Assembly (NCBI RefSeq): GCF_003627815.1
Contig: NZ_CP032698.1
Location: 310,001-374,000 of the forward strand
Source of the DNA: Streptomyces hundungensis
GTDB taxonomy: Bacteria > Actinomycetota > Actinomycetes > Streptomycetales > Streptomycetaceae
Length of the DNA: 64,000 nt
Direction: 5' to 3'
Shown: one piece after another, positions 54,086 to 62,749 of the stretch
How positions within the stretch are numbered: position 1 is the stretch's first letter
Layout of the letters: each line of letters starts with the position of its first letter
The notes under the pieces: generated by a model
The model's database searches: none
Told to the model about the DNA's origin: nothing
The model's input: the letters and a program-made list of their open reading frames with translations, nothing else
Position numbers and translations under genes: made by a program

Positions 54086-54682
54086 ATGAGCGACGCCTTC
54101 ACGTTTGAGCTGCACCACTACCGAATGAAGAAGCAGACGGGATTCGAGGGGATCATCGGGCCTTTCGGCAAAGTCGTCACGATCCGGCCCGGGAGCAGGA
54201 TGCCGGGTCGAAAGAGTCTCCCGGCGGCTGAACTGTGCCTCCAGGGCGCACACATGCCGGAGGTCCGGTACCGCTCGGAGTCCTTCCATCCCCTCTCCCT
54301 GGAGAACAGTTCGCTGTTCATCGACGGAACCCGAGCGGCATTGGACTTCAACCGGCGGGCCTTCAGGAACAAGTCCCGGGCACTCACGGTCACTTTCAGG
54401 GAGCGGTCGTACACGTACACCGTGCTTCGTACCGGCCGCACCTTCGTCCTGGAACGGCCGGGGGTGAACGTCACGCTGGAACGCGCCGAGACGACGAACA
54501 GGAGGAGCGTGAAGTACGTGGGCGCCGCCTCCGATGGTGCGGACGCGGTGGACCTGGCGCTGGCCATCGTCCTCAAAGAGGTCGACACCTCGCCCCTCAC
54601 CTCGATCGGCGCTGCCTCGGCAGCCGTGAACGCCGTCCTCAGCCCGCGCCGCCCCGAGGGGGGCGACTACTCCGACTACTGA
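54086..54682 (+). CDS. Hypothetical protein; stop codon supplied by an IS
   Basis: A 198-residue protein starting at ATG 54086 (MSDAFTFELHHYRMKKQTGF) with AGGTGGAG upstream. The core is beta-rich (AALDFNRRAFRNKSRALTVT; TYTVLRTGRTFVLERPGVNV), ending with a helical SIGAASAAVNAVLSPRRPEGG. No family is recognised. The IS630 element inserted at its last codon: the original end was GGC-GAC-TAC-TCC-GAC-TAG (still seen as TAG after the right end of the IS), and now the IS supplies TAC-TGA, adding one Tyr. The protein is therefore intact. It lay directly upstream of the large toxin gene and may belong to the same operon. Confidence 0.75.
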   Translation: MSDAFTFELHHYRMKKQTGFEGIIGPFGKVVTIRPGSRMPGRKSLPAAELCLQGAHMPEVRYRSESFHPLSLENSSLFIDGTRAALDFNRRAFRNKSRALTVTFRERSYTYTVLRTGRTFVLERPGVNVTLERAETTNRRSVKYVGAASDGADAVDLALAIVLKEVDTSPLTSIGAASAAVNAVLSPRRPEGGDYSDY

Positions 54683-55290
54683 TCTTTTCGTAAGTTCGGT
54701 GGGTGTGGTGGGTGGATGGTGAGTCCGGTGTGGGTGAGGAATGACCAGGGGAGTTGTGGATTGTTGTTGATGCGGTGGATGCCTTGTTCGGTGGCGTCGG
54801 CGACGTCTGCGAGGTGGTCGCCGGCGAGGTTGGCGAGTTCACGTTTCTTGAGCGAGGACCACAACAGTTCCACCGGGTTCAGCTCGGGTGCGTAGGCGGG
54901 TAATCGCTCGAGTGTGAGCCAGTCCTGTTCGGCGACCCATGCCCGCATGGCCCGGCTCCAGTGAGCGGACAGGCCGTCCCAGACCAGAACCACGTTCTCG
55001 CCGCGGTAGAACACCTTCATCTGTTCCAGGACTTCGATGAGTCCGAGAGTGTCGTAGCTGCCGGGCTTGAGATGGAAACACAGTCGTGCCCCGCGTTCGG
55101 GGTCGGTGGAGTGGTAGCCCAGGGCGCCGGCCATCGACGCCCGCTTCCAGTTCAGGCGGTGGCGAAGGAGCGGGGTCCGTCCTCGGGGTGCGTAGGTGCG
55201 ACGGACCTGCGGCAAGAGTGAGACGCCTGATTCGTCGAGGAACACGATCCAGGCACGTGTGTTCACCGCCCTTTTTTGATGCGCGGCCAC
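54676..55290 (-). CDS. IS630 transposase, second frame (DDE part)
   Basis: The catalytic half: Asp in IVFLDESGVSLLPQV, Asp in NVVLVWDGLSAHWSRAM, Glu in LPAYAPELNPVELLWSSLKK. It ends NLRKDQ followed by TAG, of which TA is the target dinucleotide and G the flanking base: the stop codon is completed by the host DNA at the insertion site. Expressed as a fusion with the first frame by a -1 shift. Confidence 0.9.
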   Translation of the reverse strand: MAAHQKRAVNTRAWIVFLDESGVSLLPQVRRTYAPRGRTPLLRHRLNWKRASMAGALGYHSTDPERGARLCFHLKPGSYDTLGLIEVLEQMKVFYRGENVVLVWDGLSAHWSRAMRAWVAEQDWLTLERLPAYAPELNPVELLWSSLKKRELANLAGDHLADVADATEQGIHRINNNPQLPWSFLTHTGLTIHPPHPPNLRKDQ

Positions 55291-55835
55291 TCGTGGGAGA
55301 CCCAGCGGGCGATCTCCGACTCATCCCGCTCGACCGCCCGCCGCTCAGGGCGCTGAAGACTCCATCCCAGTCGGCCCGTCAGCAGCCGCCACACCGACGC
55401 TCTGGACAACACCACCCCTGTCACCCGGGCAACGATCTCTCCGACACGTTCCAGAGTCCACAAGTCGGCCTCGAAACCATGAGCCTGGGCGCCGCGGTCC
55501 AACGCGGTCCGAACCGCCTCGACCTGGGAGTCGTCCAGTTTGGGCGGGCGCCCGGTAGATGCCCGCCGCCGCAACGCGGAAGCACCGTCCTTCTCCCACA
55601 CCCGACGCCATCGCCGCACGCTCTCGGCACATACCCCTACCGCCCGCGCGATCTCCGCATTCGAGACATCCTCCTCGAACAACTCCACCGCCCGAACGCG
55701 ACGCGCTTCCGCCAACTGCGGCCGCGACAAAGGAGGAAGTGGCGATCCGGCGGCCATAGGCGAAGCTTGATAAGCCATCCCGACAGCGTCCCACCTACAC
55801 CGCCACTATGCCCACTGAACTTACGAAAAGATCAG
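54679..55835 (-). mobile_element. IS630-family insertion sequence, second type
   Basis: A 1157-bp element with 25-bp terminal repeats that differ at one base (outer part CTGATCTTTTCGTAAGTTC) flanked by TA on both sides (54677-54678 and 55836-55837). Its transposase and ends differ from the IS630 at 18095. It inserted exactly into the TAG stop codon of the gene at 54086 and 12 bp before the start of the toxin gene. Confidence 0.94.
55263..55778 (-). CDS. IS630 transposase, first frame
   Basis: The N-terminal, DNA-binding half: LSRPQLAEARRVRAVELFEE, DVSNAEIARAVGVCAESVRR and LRRRASTGRPPKLDDSQVEA, then the winged-helix GEIVARVTGVVLSRASVWRL. It ends WPRIKKGR. The run C-AAA-AAA-GGG at its end is a -1 slippery site; shifting there continues into the second frame as KKRAVNTRAWIVFLDESG. 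This is the known IS630 mode of expression. Confidence 0.88.
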   Translation of the reverse strand: MAYQASPMAAGSPLPPLSRPQLAEARRVRAVELFEEDVSNAEIARAVGVCAESVRRWRRVWEKDGASALRRRASTGRPPKLDDSQVEAVRTALDRGAQAHGFEADLWTLERVGEIVARVTGVVLSRASVWRLLTGRLGWSLQRPERRAVERDESEIARWVSHEWPRIKKGR

Positions 55836-55847
55836 TAGAAGGATGCT

Positions 55848-58800
55848 TTGAAACGCTCCGCTCCGCGATCCCGTATACCCGGCATCCGAAGATCACCCGC
55901 CCTGACATCGGCCGTAAGCGCCATCGCCGCCCTGGCCGTTGCTGCGGGGCTGGCCATCCAGCCTGGCGTAGTACCTGGGCCTAGTACGCGGCCAGTCGCT
56001 GATGTGGATCCGGTGCTTCAGGCCGGCTCCTCTGTGCGGCGCGACCAGTGCCTGATGGCTGATGTACTGCGCCTGGGCGGCCCGGCGATGGCCCAGATAG
56101 CGCAGAACGGCCTGAACCAGCCCGTAGACAAATTGCACGCACTGGCGGACCGGCAGTTCTGGCAGCAGACGCCCCTGGCCACGGCGTACCAAACGGACCG
56201 TGACTCAGCGGACCGAGAGCTGAAGAACATCAGTTCAGTCGAGTGGGAGTGGGCCCAGCGGGTCGGCAATTATCTGAATCCCCCAGGGAGTCGTGATGTC
56301 GCATCGCGGGGCAGCGACAAGAGCTTCTACGAACAGACCGGGCTGACCAAATGGATCACAGACCGGTGGTGGAAGGACGAGTTCGACTTCTACAACGACC
56401 CCACGCCCCGAATGGACGCACCGACACGTCAGGCCGTCAACACGCTGGGCAGCCCGCGCTACACCCTGTACAGCAGCGAAGGCGACGGAAACTACGAAGA
56501 GCGGAGCGACTTCCACTGGAAGATGCAGTCCCCAGGCGACTCGGGGGTCGCGTATGCCGGTGCCGACGATGCCCGGATCTTCCTTGCGGCAGGAGGATTC
56601 CCGCGATCCGCGCCCCAGCCCGGCACCGCGGAGTACCGCATTGCTGTCGAGGACCTGAAGTCCCGTTTCGCTGCCTGCGGTTGGCAAAACCCCGTCGACC
56701 CGAACGGGGTATTGAACGGCATAACCGGCACGGCCGCACAGGAGTGGCAGCAGGAGATCTCCACACAGGCCCCGCAACGCAACCAAATACTGGACGCCAG
56801 CAAGGACGCCACGGCTGCACTGGTCGCCGGCTCCAAGTCATTGGGGGAGTTGCTCGGCCACTCGGCAGCGGCTGACCGCCTCGCCCGCTGGCAGGACTAC
56901 TGGGCTCCGGGCGGCGCCGGCTGGATCGGGGACGCAGCCACGGTGATCCAAGTGCACGCGGCGCAAGGCAAGTGCCTAGATGTCGAGGGCGGCAGCACGG
57001 GCAACGGCGTCCCCGTTCAGCTTTGGCCGTGCAACGGGACAAATGCCCAGGACTGGACGGTCATCGCCGACGGCTCGCAGTATGTGCTTGCCAACGCAGG
57101 TCCCTTCCACGACGCTCGCAACATACTGACCAAGTGCCTTGAGGTGGCGGGCGGTAAGACCGACGACCGCACGAAGATTCAGGCCTACCAGTGCAATGGA
57201 ACACCGGCCCAGAAGTGGCAGTTCAACCTGCGGGCCACCACACCTCTGAAGAATCCTGCTTCTGGTAAGTGCTTGGACCTGAACACCTTCGACAACGGCA
57301 AGGACGCGTGGCTGTGGACGTGCAATGGAACGGTCGCGCAGCAGTTCGACGTTAAGCCGCTTGGTCACCACAACGACGACCAGCCGGGGCAGGCCGATTT
57401 CGACAAGGCCAAGTCCCTCACCGCAGGCGCACAGGCGGGCGCCAAACAACAGCTCGCGAATCTGAAGGCTCAGCTCGCCGCGGCGCAGAAGGCCGCTGCC
57501 TCCTCGGAGACGGCGATGCAGACCGCCTACACCAGTGCCGATACGACGGGGGCGCCCCGAGGCCGTGGCCTGTTGGTGGGTCAGCAGAAGGACCAGGTCA
57601 CCAAGGGCACCCTCGCGGCACTTCAGGCGATGGTGAAGGCCGGCGAGACAGCCGAGGCCGCAACCCGGGCATCCGCGGGTGACAGCCAGACCATCACGCA
57701 GCGCGCGCTGGCGCAGGCGGCGCAGGTGCAGACCGAATTCCGTAAAAAGGCCGCGGAGACGGCCGAGTTGCAGGCCAAGGCCGCAGCGGATGCGGCGAAG
57801 ATCCACCGCGACAACGCCAAGAAGGACAAAGAGACGGCGGAGGCGAAACTCGCCGACACGGTGAAAGCGGAGGCCAAGGCCAAGGCAGCCGCCGCCGACG
57901 CGCACGCGAAGCGGCTGGCCGCCGAGGCCGAGTCGGCGACAGCGAAGGCGGAGAAGGAAACAGCCGTCGCCAGGCAAGCCGATGCCGCCCAGCACCGGCA
58001 GAACGCCCAGACCGAGGCGGGCAAGGCCAAGGACGCCAAGGACAAGGCCGAGGCCGCCGAATCCACCGCGGTCGAGAAGAAGAACGGCGCGGTCGCGGCA
58101 CGCGACAATGCCAAGGCCAAGCGAGACGACGCCTGGGACGCCCAGCAGAAGTCCGACGCGGCCCGAGCCAAGGCGGACGCGAAGGAGGCCTACGCCCAGG
58201 CACACGAATCCGACGATCAGGCCAAGGCGTCCCGGGCCGCGGCCGATGAGGCGTCCAAGCATGCCGACGACGCCGAAACCGCCGCCGGAAAGGCCCGTGG
58301 CGAGGCGGACGCCGCGAGCCAAGCCGCCGCGGACGCGGACGCCGCAGCCACCCGTGCCGAGGCGGCAGCCAAACGGGCCCGCTCCGACGCGGATGGCGCC
58401 CAGGCCGCCAAGCTCGTAGCCGACGCCGCGGTGACTACCGCGACCAGCGCCGAGGCCGATGCCGTCGCAGCGTCGCAACACGCTTCCGCCGAGGCCGGCG
58501 CGGCAGTCGCTCTCGCCGATGACGCCGAAGAGAAGGCGAAGACCGCTAAGGCTGAGGCCGACGCTGCGAGCAAGGAAGTCCCCAAGGCTGTCGAGGCGGC
58601 AGCCAAAGCAGCCGGCTTCGCCCACGTCACCGCGCAGGCCGCCGAAGACGCCGGCAACGCCGCCTCACAGGTCGCCAAGCCCGCCAACGACGCCATCCAG
58701 CTCGGCTCCCCCTACATCACCACCGACTCGGCAGCCGGCCTTGTGGTCCTCACCGGTCAGGCGTCAAAGACGATCGCCGAGCAGCAAAAGGCCGTCGCCG

Positions 58801-60791
58801 ACGCCCACGCCAAAAACGCCAAGGAAGAAGCCGCCGCAGCCCAAGCCCTCGCCGACCAGGCCCAAGCCGACACCAAGGAGGCCTACCAGCACGCTGCCAA
58901 CGCCGCCCGCTACGCCGCCGACGCCCGCGGCTACGCCACCGAAGCCCTCGGCTATGCCTCCGACGCCGCCACTGCGGCGTCCAAAGCTGCCGACTCACTA
59001 GCTCGTGCCGTCGAGTACGACCGCCAGGCGACGGAAGACGCGGCAGCCGCCAACACTGCGGCCGGAGCCGCTGCGGGCTATGCCAAGGAAGCCCGTACCG
59101 CAGCCGATCAAGCCGCACTCGACGCCACTGCCGCCCATGCGGCAGCGGACAAGGCCACCCAGGACGCCAAGGACGCACGCGCCGCAGCCGACCGCGCCAA
59201 CACGGCAGCTACTGAAGCCGAACAGGCGGCGAAGGACGCGGACAAGTTCGCCAAGGAAGCCCAGGACGCAGCCGATCAAACCGCGGTCAAGGACAACAAC
59301 GGCCAGCTGCAATCCGGTGCCACCACCGGTGTCGGGGGAGTCTTCTTCGTCGTCGACCGCATCGAGCAGATCGGTGAACCGGACAACGTCAAGAAGGACA
59401 ACTGCAACCCCATCATCCACACCGGGGACTGCAAGATCACGGCAACCATCCACTTCAACGAGTACGTCGACCTGTATATGTGCACCGCTGAGGACGCGCC
59501 CGCCACACAGTCCGGGTGTCCCTCCTCGGACGTGGTTTTCCTCGGCCCGGCGATGTTCCCCGACCTCACAGAAACAATCACCAAAACCCTCACGATGACC
59601 GAGTTCAACTCGGGCATCGACCCCATCAAGATCCTTTTCGGTGACTTCATCGAATGCGCCAAAAAGGTTCTCCCCGGCAACGATGGCGGCAGCTGGACCT
59701 CGTGCGCTTGGGCTGCCAGTTGGTTCGTCGGCGGCAAGGCTCTTTCGGCGATAGCTGATGCCCTCCACGCGTTCAACGTGGCCCTCCACACCGGCATCGG
59801 TGTCCGAGAGGCGTTCGCAGCCTTGAAGACGTTGAAACTCGACGCAGCGACTGCCGCCGAACTCGAAGAAACCGTCAACGTTTACGAGGAAGCACTCAGC
59901 TCCTGCAAGGTGAACAGCTTTCCGGGCAGCACTCAAGTGCTAATGGCTGATCGCAAACCCAAGCCAATCCGGGACGTTCACATCGGCGACCTGGTGCTTG
60001 CGACAGACCTCCAGTCCGGGCGATCGGCCCCCCAGCCTGTCACCAATGCATTCAGGCACAACACCCAGCACTTGCTCGACATCACCCTGGGCGGCGACGT
60101 GTTGACCAGCACCGTCGGCCACCGCTTCTACGTCGAGGGACGTGGCTGGGTGCCAGTCTCCGCTCTGAGTGTCGGTGACCGGCTGCGCACTCCATCTGGT
60201 GCCATGCAGACCGTGACTGGCCTGCGCGACCGGCCCAATGCGGCATCCCAGGAGGTCTATGACCTCACCGTCGACGGCCTCCACACGTTCTATGTCCGCC
60301 CCCAGGGCCAAGGGTCACAGGACGTCCTCGTCCACAACTGCACGAATCTCTCGCTGCATGAGGGTGATCTGGAAGCACACACCATCGCAGATCATGTCCG
60401 TCCCGACGCAGCACAAGCAGTGGCGAAGGCTGCCAAGGACCTCGCGGCGGGCAAGGGGCAGGGGATCACCGGAATCTGGACAGATCTGGACACCGCACAG
60501 GCGACAGTCAACGCAGCAATCGAGAAGTGGATCGCCACAGGCAAGAACGCGCAGAGACTCTCCAAGTGGCTCCGGGAGAACCCGAAGGGTTCTGGTGCCT
60601 TGTTCCCCGCTATCAACGTGGACGTCGGTGGATCTGCACTGGGCAAGGTCTACAGATACGACAACATGTGGGACGAGGCAGGAACCACAGTGAGAATTGT
60701 GTTGAAGCGCAGTCCACACTCACCTGGGTACCTTGTCTACACCTCGTTCCCCCTTCCCAAATCCGCCCCGGCCTGGCGCGCACTACAGTGA
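55848..60791 (+). CDS. Secreted polymorphic toxin: ricin-B lectin, coiled coil, HINT, RNase A-like tip
   Basis: A 1647-residue toxin starting at TTG 55848 with AGAAGGA upstream. Residues 18-38 are a hydrophobic export signal (LTSAVSAIAALAVAAGLAIQ). About 360-505 is a ricin-B beta-trefoil with QxW-type repeats (GKCLDVEGG...CNGTNAQDWT; CNGTPAQKWQF; GKCLDLNTF...CNGTVAQQFDV), able to bind glycans. About 517-1144 is an Ala/Lys/Glu/Asp-rich coiled coil. Residues 1353-1498 are a pretoxin HINT domain, from CKVNSFPGSTQVLMADRKPK to VLVHNC, with TVGHRF and DGLHTFYV inside, expected to cut itself off from the tip. The tip (1499-1647) is a bacterial RNase A-like CdiA-CT domain: EAHTIADHV (His1511, His1516), GIWTDLDTAQATVNAAI, RYDNM and YLVYTSFP. 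It degrades RNA in target cells by family analogy. The immunity gene follows directly. Confidence 0.9.
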   Translation: MKRSAPRSRIPGIRRSPALTSAVSAIAALAVAAGLAIQPGVVPGPSTRPVADVDPVLQAGSSVRRDQCLMADVLRLGGPAMAQIAQNGLNQPVDKLHALADRQFWQQTPLATAYQTDRDSADRELKNISSVEWEWAQRVGNYLNPPGSRDVASRGSDKSFYEQTGLTKWITDRWWKDEFDFYNDPTPRMDAPTRQAVNTLGSPRYTLYSSEGDGNYEERSDFHWKMQSPGDSGVAYAGADDARIFLAAGGFPRSAPQPGTAEYRIAVEDLKSRFAACGWQNPVDPNGVLNGITGTAAQEWQQEISTQAPQRNQILDASKDATAALVAGSKSLGELLGHSAAADRLARWQDYWAPGGAGWIGDAATVIQVHAAQGKCLDVEGGSTGNGVPVQLWPCNGTNAQDWTVIADGSQYVLANAGPFHDARNILTKCLEVAGGKTDDRTKIQAYQCNGTPAQKWQFNLRATTPLKNPASGKCLDLNTFDNGKDAWLWTCNGTVAQQFDVKPLGHHNDDQPGQADFDKAKSLTAGAQAGAKQQLANLKAQLAAAQKAAASSETAMQTAYTSADTTGAPRGRGLLVGQQKDQVTKGTLAALQAMVKAGETAEAATRASAGDSQTITQRALAQAAQVQTEFRKKAAETAELQAKAAADAAKIHRDNAKKDKETAEAKLADTVKAEAKAKAAAADAHAKRLAAEAESATAKAEKETAVARQADAAQHRQNAQTEAGKAKDAKDKAEAAESTAVEKKNGAVAARDNAKAKRDDAWDAQQKSDAARAKADAKEAYAQAHESDDQAKASRAAADEASKHADDAETAAGKARGEADAASQAAADADAAATRAEAAAKRARSDADGAQAAKLVADAAVTTATSAEADAVAASQHASAEAGAAVALADDAEEKAKTAKAEADAASKEVPKAVEAAAKAAGFAHVTAQAAEDAGNAASQVAKPANDAIQLGSPYITTDSAAGLVVLTGQASKTIAEQQKAVADAHAKNAKEEAAAAQALADQAQADTKEAYQHAANAARYAADARGYATEALGYASDAATAASKAADSLARAVEYDRQATEDAAAANTAAGAAAGYAKEARTAADQAALDATAAHAAADKATQDAKDARAAADRANTAATEAEQAAKDADKFAKEAQDAADQTAVKDNNGQLQSGATTGVGGVFFVVDRIEQIGEPDNVKKDNCNPIIHTGDCKITATIHFNEYVDLYMCTAEDAPATQSGCPSSDVVFLGPAMFPDLTETITKTLTMTEFNSGIDPIKILFGDFIECAKKVLPGNDGGSWTSCAWAASWFVGGKALSAIADALHAFNVALHTGIGVREAFAALKTLKLDAATAAELEETVNVYEEALSSCKVNSFPGSTQVLMADRKPKPIRDVHIGDLVLATDLQSGRSAPQPVTNAFRHNTQHLLDITLGGDVLTSTVGHRFYVEGRGWVPVSALSVGDRLRTPSGAMQTVTGLRDRPNAASQEVYDLTVDGLHTFYVRPQGQGSQDVLVHNCTNLSLHEGDLEAHTIADHVRPDAAQAVAKAAKDLAAGKGQGITGIWTDLDTAQATVNAAIEKWIATGKNAQRLSKWLRENPKGSGALFPAINVDVGGSALGKVYRYDNMWDEAGTTVRIVLKRSPHSPGYLVYTSFPLPKSAPAWRALQ

Positions 60792-60808
60792 GCAGGAGAC
60801 TCGACAAC

Positions 60809-61441
60809 GTGACACAGAAGCGCCAGGACATCTGGGTCGACTTCGGGCTCAGTGGGTTGACCAGGTGGTTCGAGGGTCCCTGGGAGAACAAGCCCATCGA
60901 CGTCGTGGCTGAGGTTGCCGATTGGAGTGGCGGGCTCTACCTGCCGACGCTCTGGCAGGACACCCAGCGTCTGCTGAACTCCCCCCTGGCCTCGGAAGAG
61001 ATTGCCGCGCTCTGGCTGGCTGCCACGGGGCTGAACTACGACATCAACCGCGTACGAGTCGACGCTCGTGACTGGCTGCAACAGATCAGGGAAGTCTGCC
61101 TGGGTCGACTGGGCCAGACACCCGGCCTGGACCCAGTCGTCGGCTGGGAATTGAGCGAGATCGTTCTCGACGAGATCAGGCAGTCAGGGCCGGCGTTGAT
61201 CGCAGCAGACCAGGTCAACCCTTATGGCTCGGTACCAGGCGTCGTCCCCGCCCTCCAGCACCTTACGTCCGAAACCGACCCCGACCTCGGCTTCCGCCTC
61301 TTCCTGCGTGCCCTGAAGGCATTGTGGATTCCCATCACCAGCGGTCAGCTCGCCCGCTATGAGGAAATCGGCAACCGCTTCGGGTACAACGAAGCAGTCG
61401 TGTACGACGGAGAGTTCACCTTCGTCTCTGTCGAAGGCTGA
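60809..61441 (+). CDS. Putative immunity protein for the RNase A-like toxin
   Basis: A 210-residue protein. GTG 60809 follows AGGAGA by about 9 bases; a GTG at 60788 overlapping the toxin stop (GTGA) is the alternative. It reads VTQKRQDIWVDFGLSGLTRW then FEGPWENKPIDVVAEVADWS, LWQDTQRLLNSPLASEEIAA and WELSEIVLDEIRQSGPALIA. It is acidic and soluble, as expected for a partner of a basic RNase tip. Position immediately after the toxin and before a strong terminator is the standard immunity place. No named family is recognised with certainty. Confidence 0.8.
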   Translation: MTQKRQDIWVDFGLSGLTRWFEGPWENKPIDVVAEVADWSGGLYLPTLWQDTQRLLNSPLASEEIAALWLAATGLNYDINRVRVDARDWLQQIREVCLGRLGQTPGLDPVVGWELSEIVLDEIRQSGPALIAADQVNPYGSVPGVVPALQHLTSETDPDLGFRLFLRALKALWIPITSGQLARYEEIGNRFGYNEAVVYDGEFTFVSVEG

Positions 61442-61452
61442 TCACTTCGGGA

Positions 61453-61492
61453 GGGCAGGGCGGCGAGCCCGCAAAGACTCGCCGCCCTGCCC
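61453..61492 (+). terminator. Terminator after the toxin-immunity pair
   Basis: A perfect 15-bp stem (GGGCAGGGCGGCGAG with CTCGCCGCCCTGCCC) and 10-base loop begin 11 bp after the immunity stop codon. No T-tract, as is common in Streptomyces. Confidence 0.88.
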
Positions 61493-61673
61493 ACAGGTCA
61501 GGTGACCTGGATGGCGAAGAGCGAGGTCATCCCGACGACGGAATCGTGGATGTCTTCTCAGGCACCAACCGCCGGACCGGGAACCCACGTAGGATCCTCG
61601 TTTCGGTGTCGGGTGGCAGGCAAATAGCTCCGCACGCTGAGACGCGTGGTACCTGAACGCAGAAAGGCCCGTG

Positions 61674-61715
61674 CTCCCCGCGAACACCGCAGGGGCACGG
61701 GCCTTCGTAGTGCCT
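61674..61715. terminator. Second hairpin, probably bidirectional
   Basis: AAGGCCCGTG (61674-61683) pairs with CACGGGCCTT (61706-61715) and inner CCCC with GGGG across a 2-base bulge. On the minus strand it is followed by TTTCTGCG, so it may terminate minus-strand transcription. Confidence 0.6.
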
Positions 61716-61754
61716 ACGCATGTTTCTCTGAACTATTGAGTTTGATGCCCGAGA

Positions 61755-62165
61755 ATGGATCCAGGCAGTATGAATCGATACGCCGTTATGGCGATCGGTC
61801 CGCCAGAGGATCTGGCTGCATCAGATGGGGGGATTGTGGAAGAACCAGAGTTCGACGTGCAGTTGAGGTCAAGTGGGAGCAAGGGACTCAACCTTGTGCT
61901 GGCGGTCCGGTCAGTGACGGGGCTGAGCGCGTGGCGAAGCAAGCAGGTGCTTGAGGCCGCCCCGACGACGGTTGTGGATCGGACATGGTTCGCGGCCGCA
62001 GCGGTCGCGGCGGCGCGCCTCAACGCTGCTGGCGCGCGAGCTGACTTGGTCTGCCGGTGGTGTGAGCGGGTGATGTCTCCGGAGGACTGTCCGGTGGACC
62101 CGGGGCCGTGCTCATCGCCCTTCATGTCCCCGACGGGCTGCCCCGCGAGCCGATCAAGGGTTTGA
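61755..62165 (+). CDS. Protein with ribosomal L7/L12 C-terminal-like domain and Cys-rich tail
   Basis: A 136-residue protein starting at ATG 61755; ATG 61770 with AGG before it is an alternative. Residues about 45-98 (LNLVLAVRSVTGLSAWRSKQ and VLEAAPTTVVDRTWFAAAAV, AAARLNAAGA) match the C-terminal domain of ribosomal protein L7/L12 (V-x-x-x-V-R-x-x-T-G-L-x-x-x-x-A-K-x-x-V-x-x-A-P-x-x-V). A Cys-rich tail follows (CRWCERVMSPEDCPVDPGPC), perhaps a small zinc site. L7/L12-like domains bind translation factors, but such stand-alone actinobacterial proteins are uncharacterised. It is close to the toxin locus but behind its terminator. Confidence 0.75.
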   Translation: MDPGSMNRYAVMAIGPPEDLAASDGGIVEEPEFDVQLRSSGSKGLNLVLAVRSVTGLSAWRSKQVLEAAPTTVVDRTWFAAAAVAAARLNAAGARADLVCRWCERVMSPEDCPVDPGPCSSPFMSPTGCPASRSRV

Positions 62166-62749
62166 TCAGACCGCGGCAGACCTGACCCTGGCCCGAGCCC
62201 GAAGCCATGCTCCCAATGCCACCATCTCCGGGCTTCGCCGTGCGGACGGAGAGGCACATTGGGCCTTCAGACTCCGGGAGATGGCTGCCGTAATGAAACG
62301 GCGGCGACGGGAAACCCAGAACCGTTCAAAACAGAAAAAGCCCTGTCCCGGTGACTGCCGGGACAGCGCTTCAGTGGAGCGAGTTGCGGTCAGACCGCTC
62401 AAGCCGCGTGACGGCGCGATCCCCCGTCATCCTCGCCGGTTTCACTCTCGCGCAGGGGCCTGCGCGGTCACGCCCGCCCCCCTGCGACGGCGGCGTCCAG
62501 GAGCGCGACGGCGTCGGCCTGGTCGACGACGGCCTGGTCCTTGGGGGAGATGGCGCCAGCCGCCTGGCCGCGCTCCTAGGCCCCCGCCCACACCAGCGCT
62601 CCAGCAGCAACGCGCTGTGGCCGACGCAGGACGCAAGCGAAGCGCAGACCGACGCGACCAGGGAAGGGCTCAACCACCGCTTGTAAAGCGACAGACCCCC
62701 CGCCTTCCGCCCCGAGATAGGCAGGAAGGCAGGAAGCTGTCGACTCCGA
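62166..62749. other. Stretch with fragments and a minus-strand terminator
   Basis: About 580 bp. A plus-strand piece ATISGLRRADGEAHWAFRLR EMAAVMKRRRRE and a minus-strand piece DQAVVDQADAVALLDAAVAG GRA look like gene ends without starts. The hairpin at 62330-62366 is the only strong signal. Confidence 0.4.
62330..62366 (-). terminator. Intrinsic terminator for the minus strand
   Basis: CTGTCCCGG (62343-62351) pairs perfectly with CCGGGACAG (62358-62366), 6-base loop. On the minus strand it is followed by GGGCTTTTTCTGTTTTG, a clear T-tract. It would end transcripts from the genes to its right. Confidence 0.75.

Noticed and set aside
56976..58625. Long Gly/Leu/Arg-rich minus-strand frames opposite the toxin
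   Set aside because: They mirror the Ala-rich coiled-coil repeat of the plus-strand toxin and are not genes.
61527..61721. Cys-rich 64-codon minus-strand gene after the immunity gene
   Set aside because: It contains the hairpin at 61674-61715 inside its frame and has no ribosome binding site; more likely non-coding.
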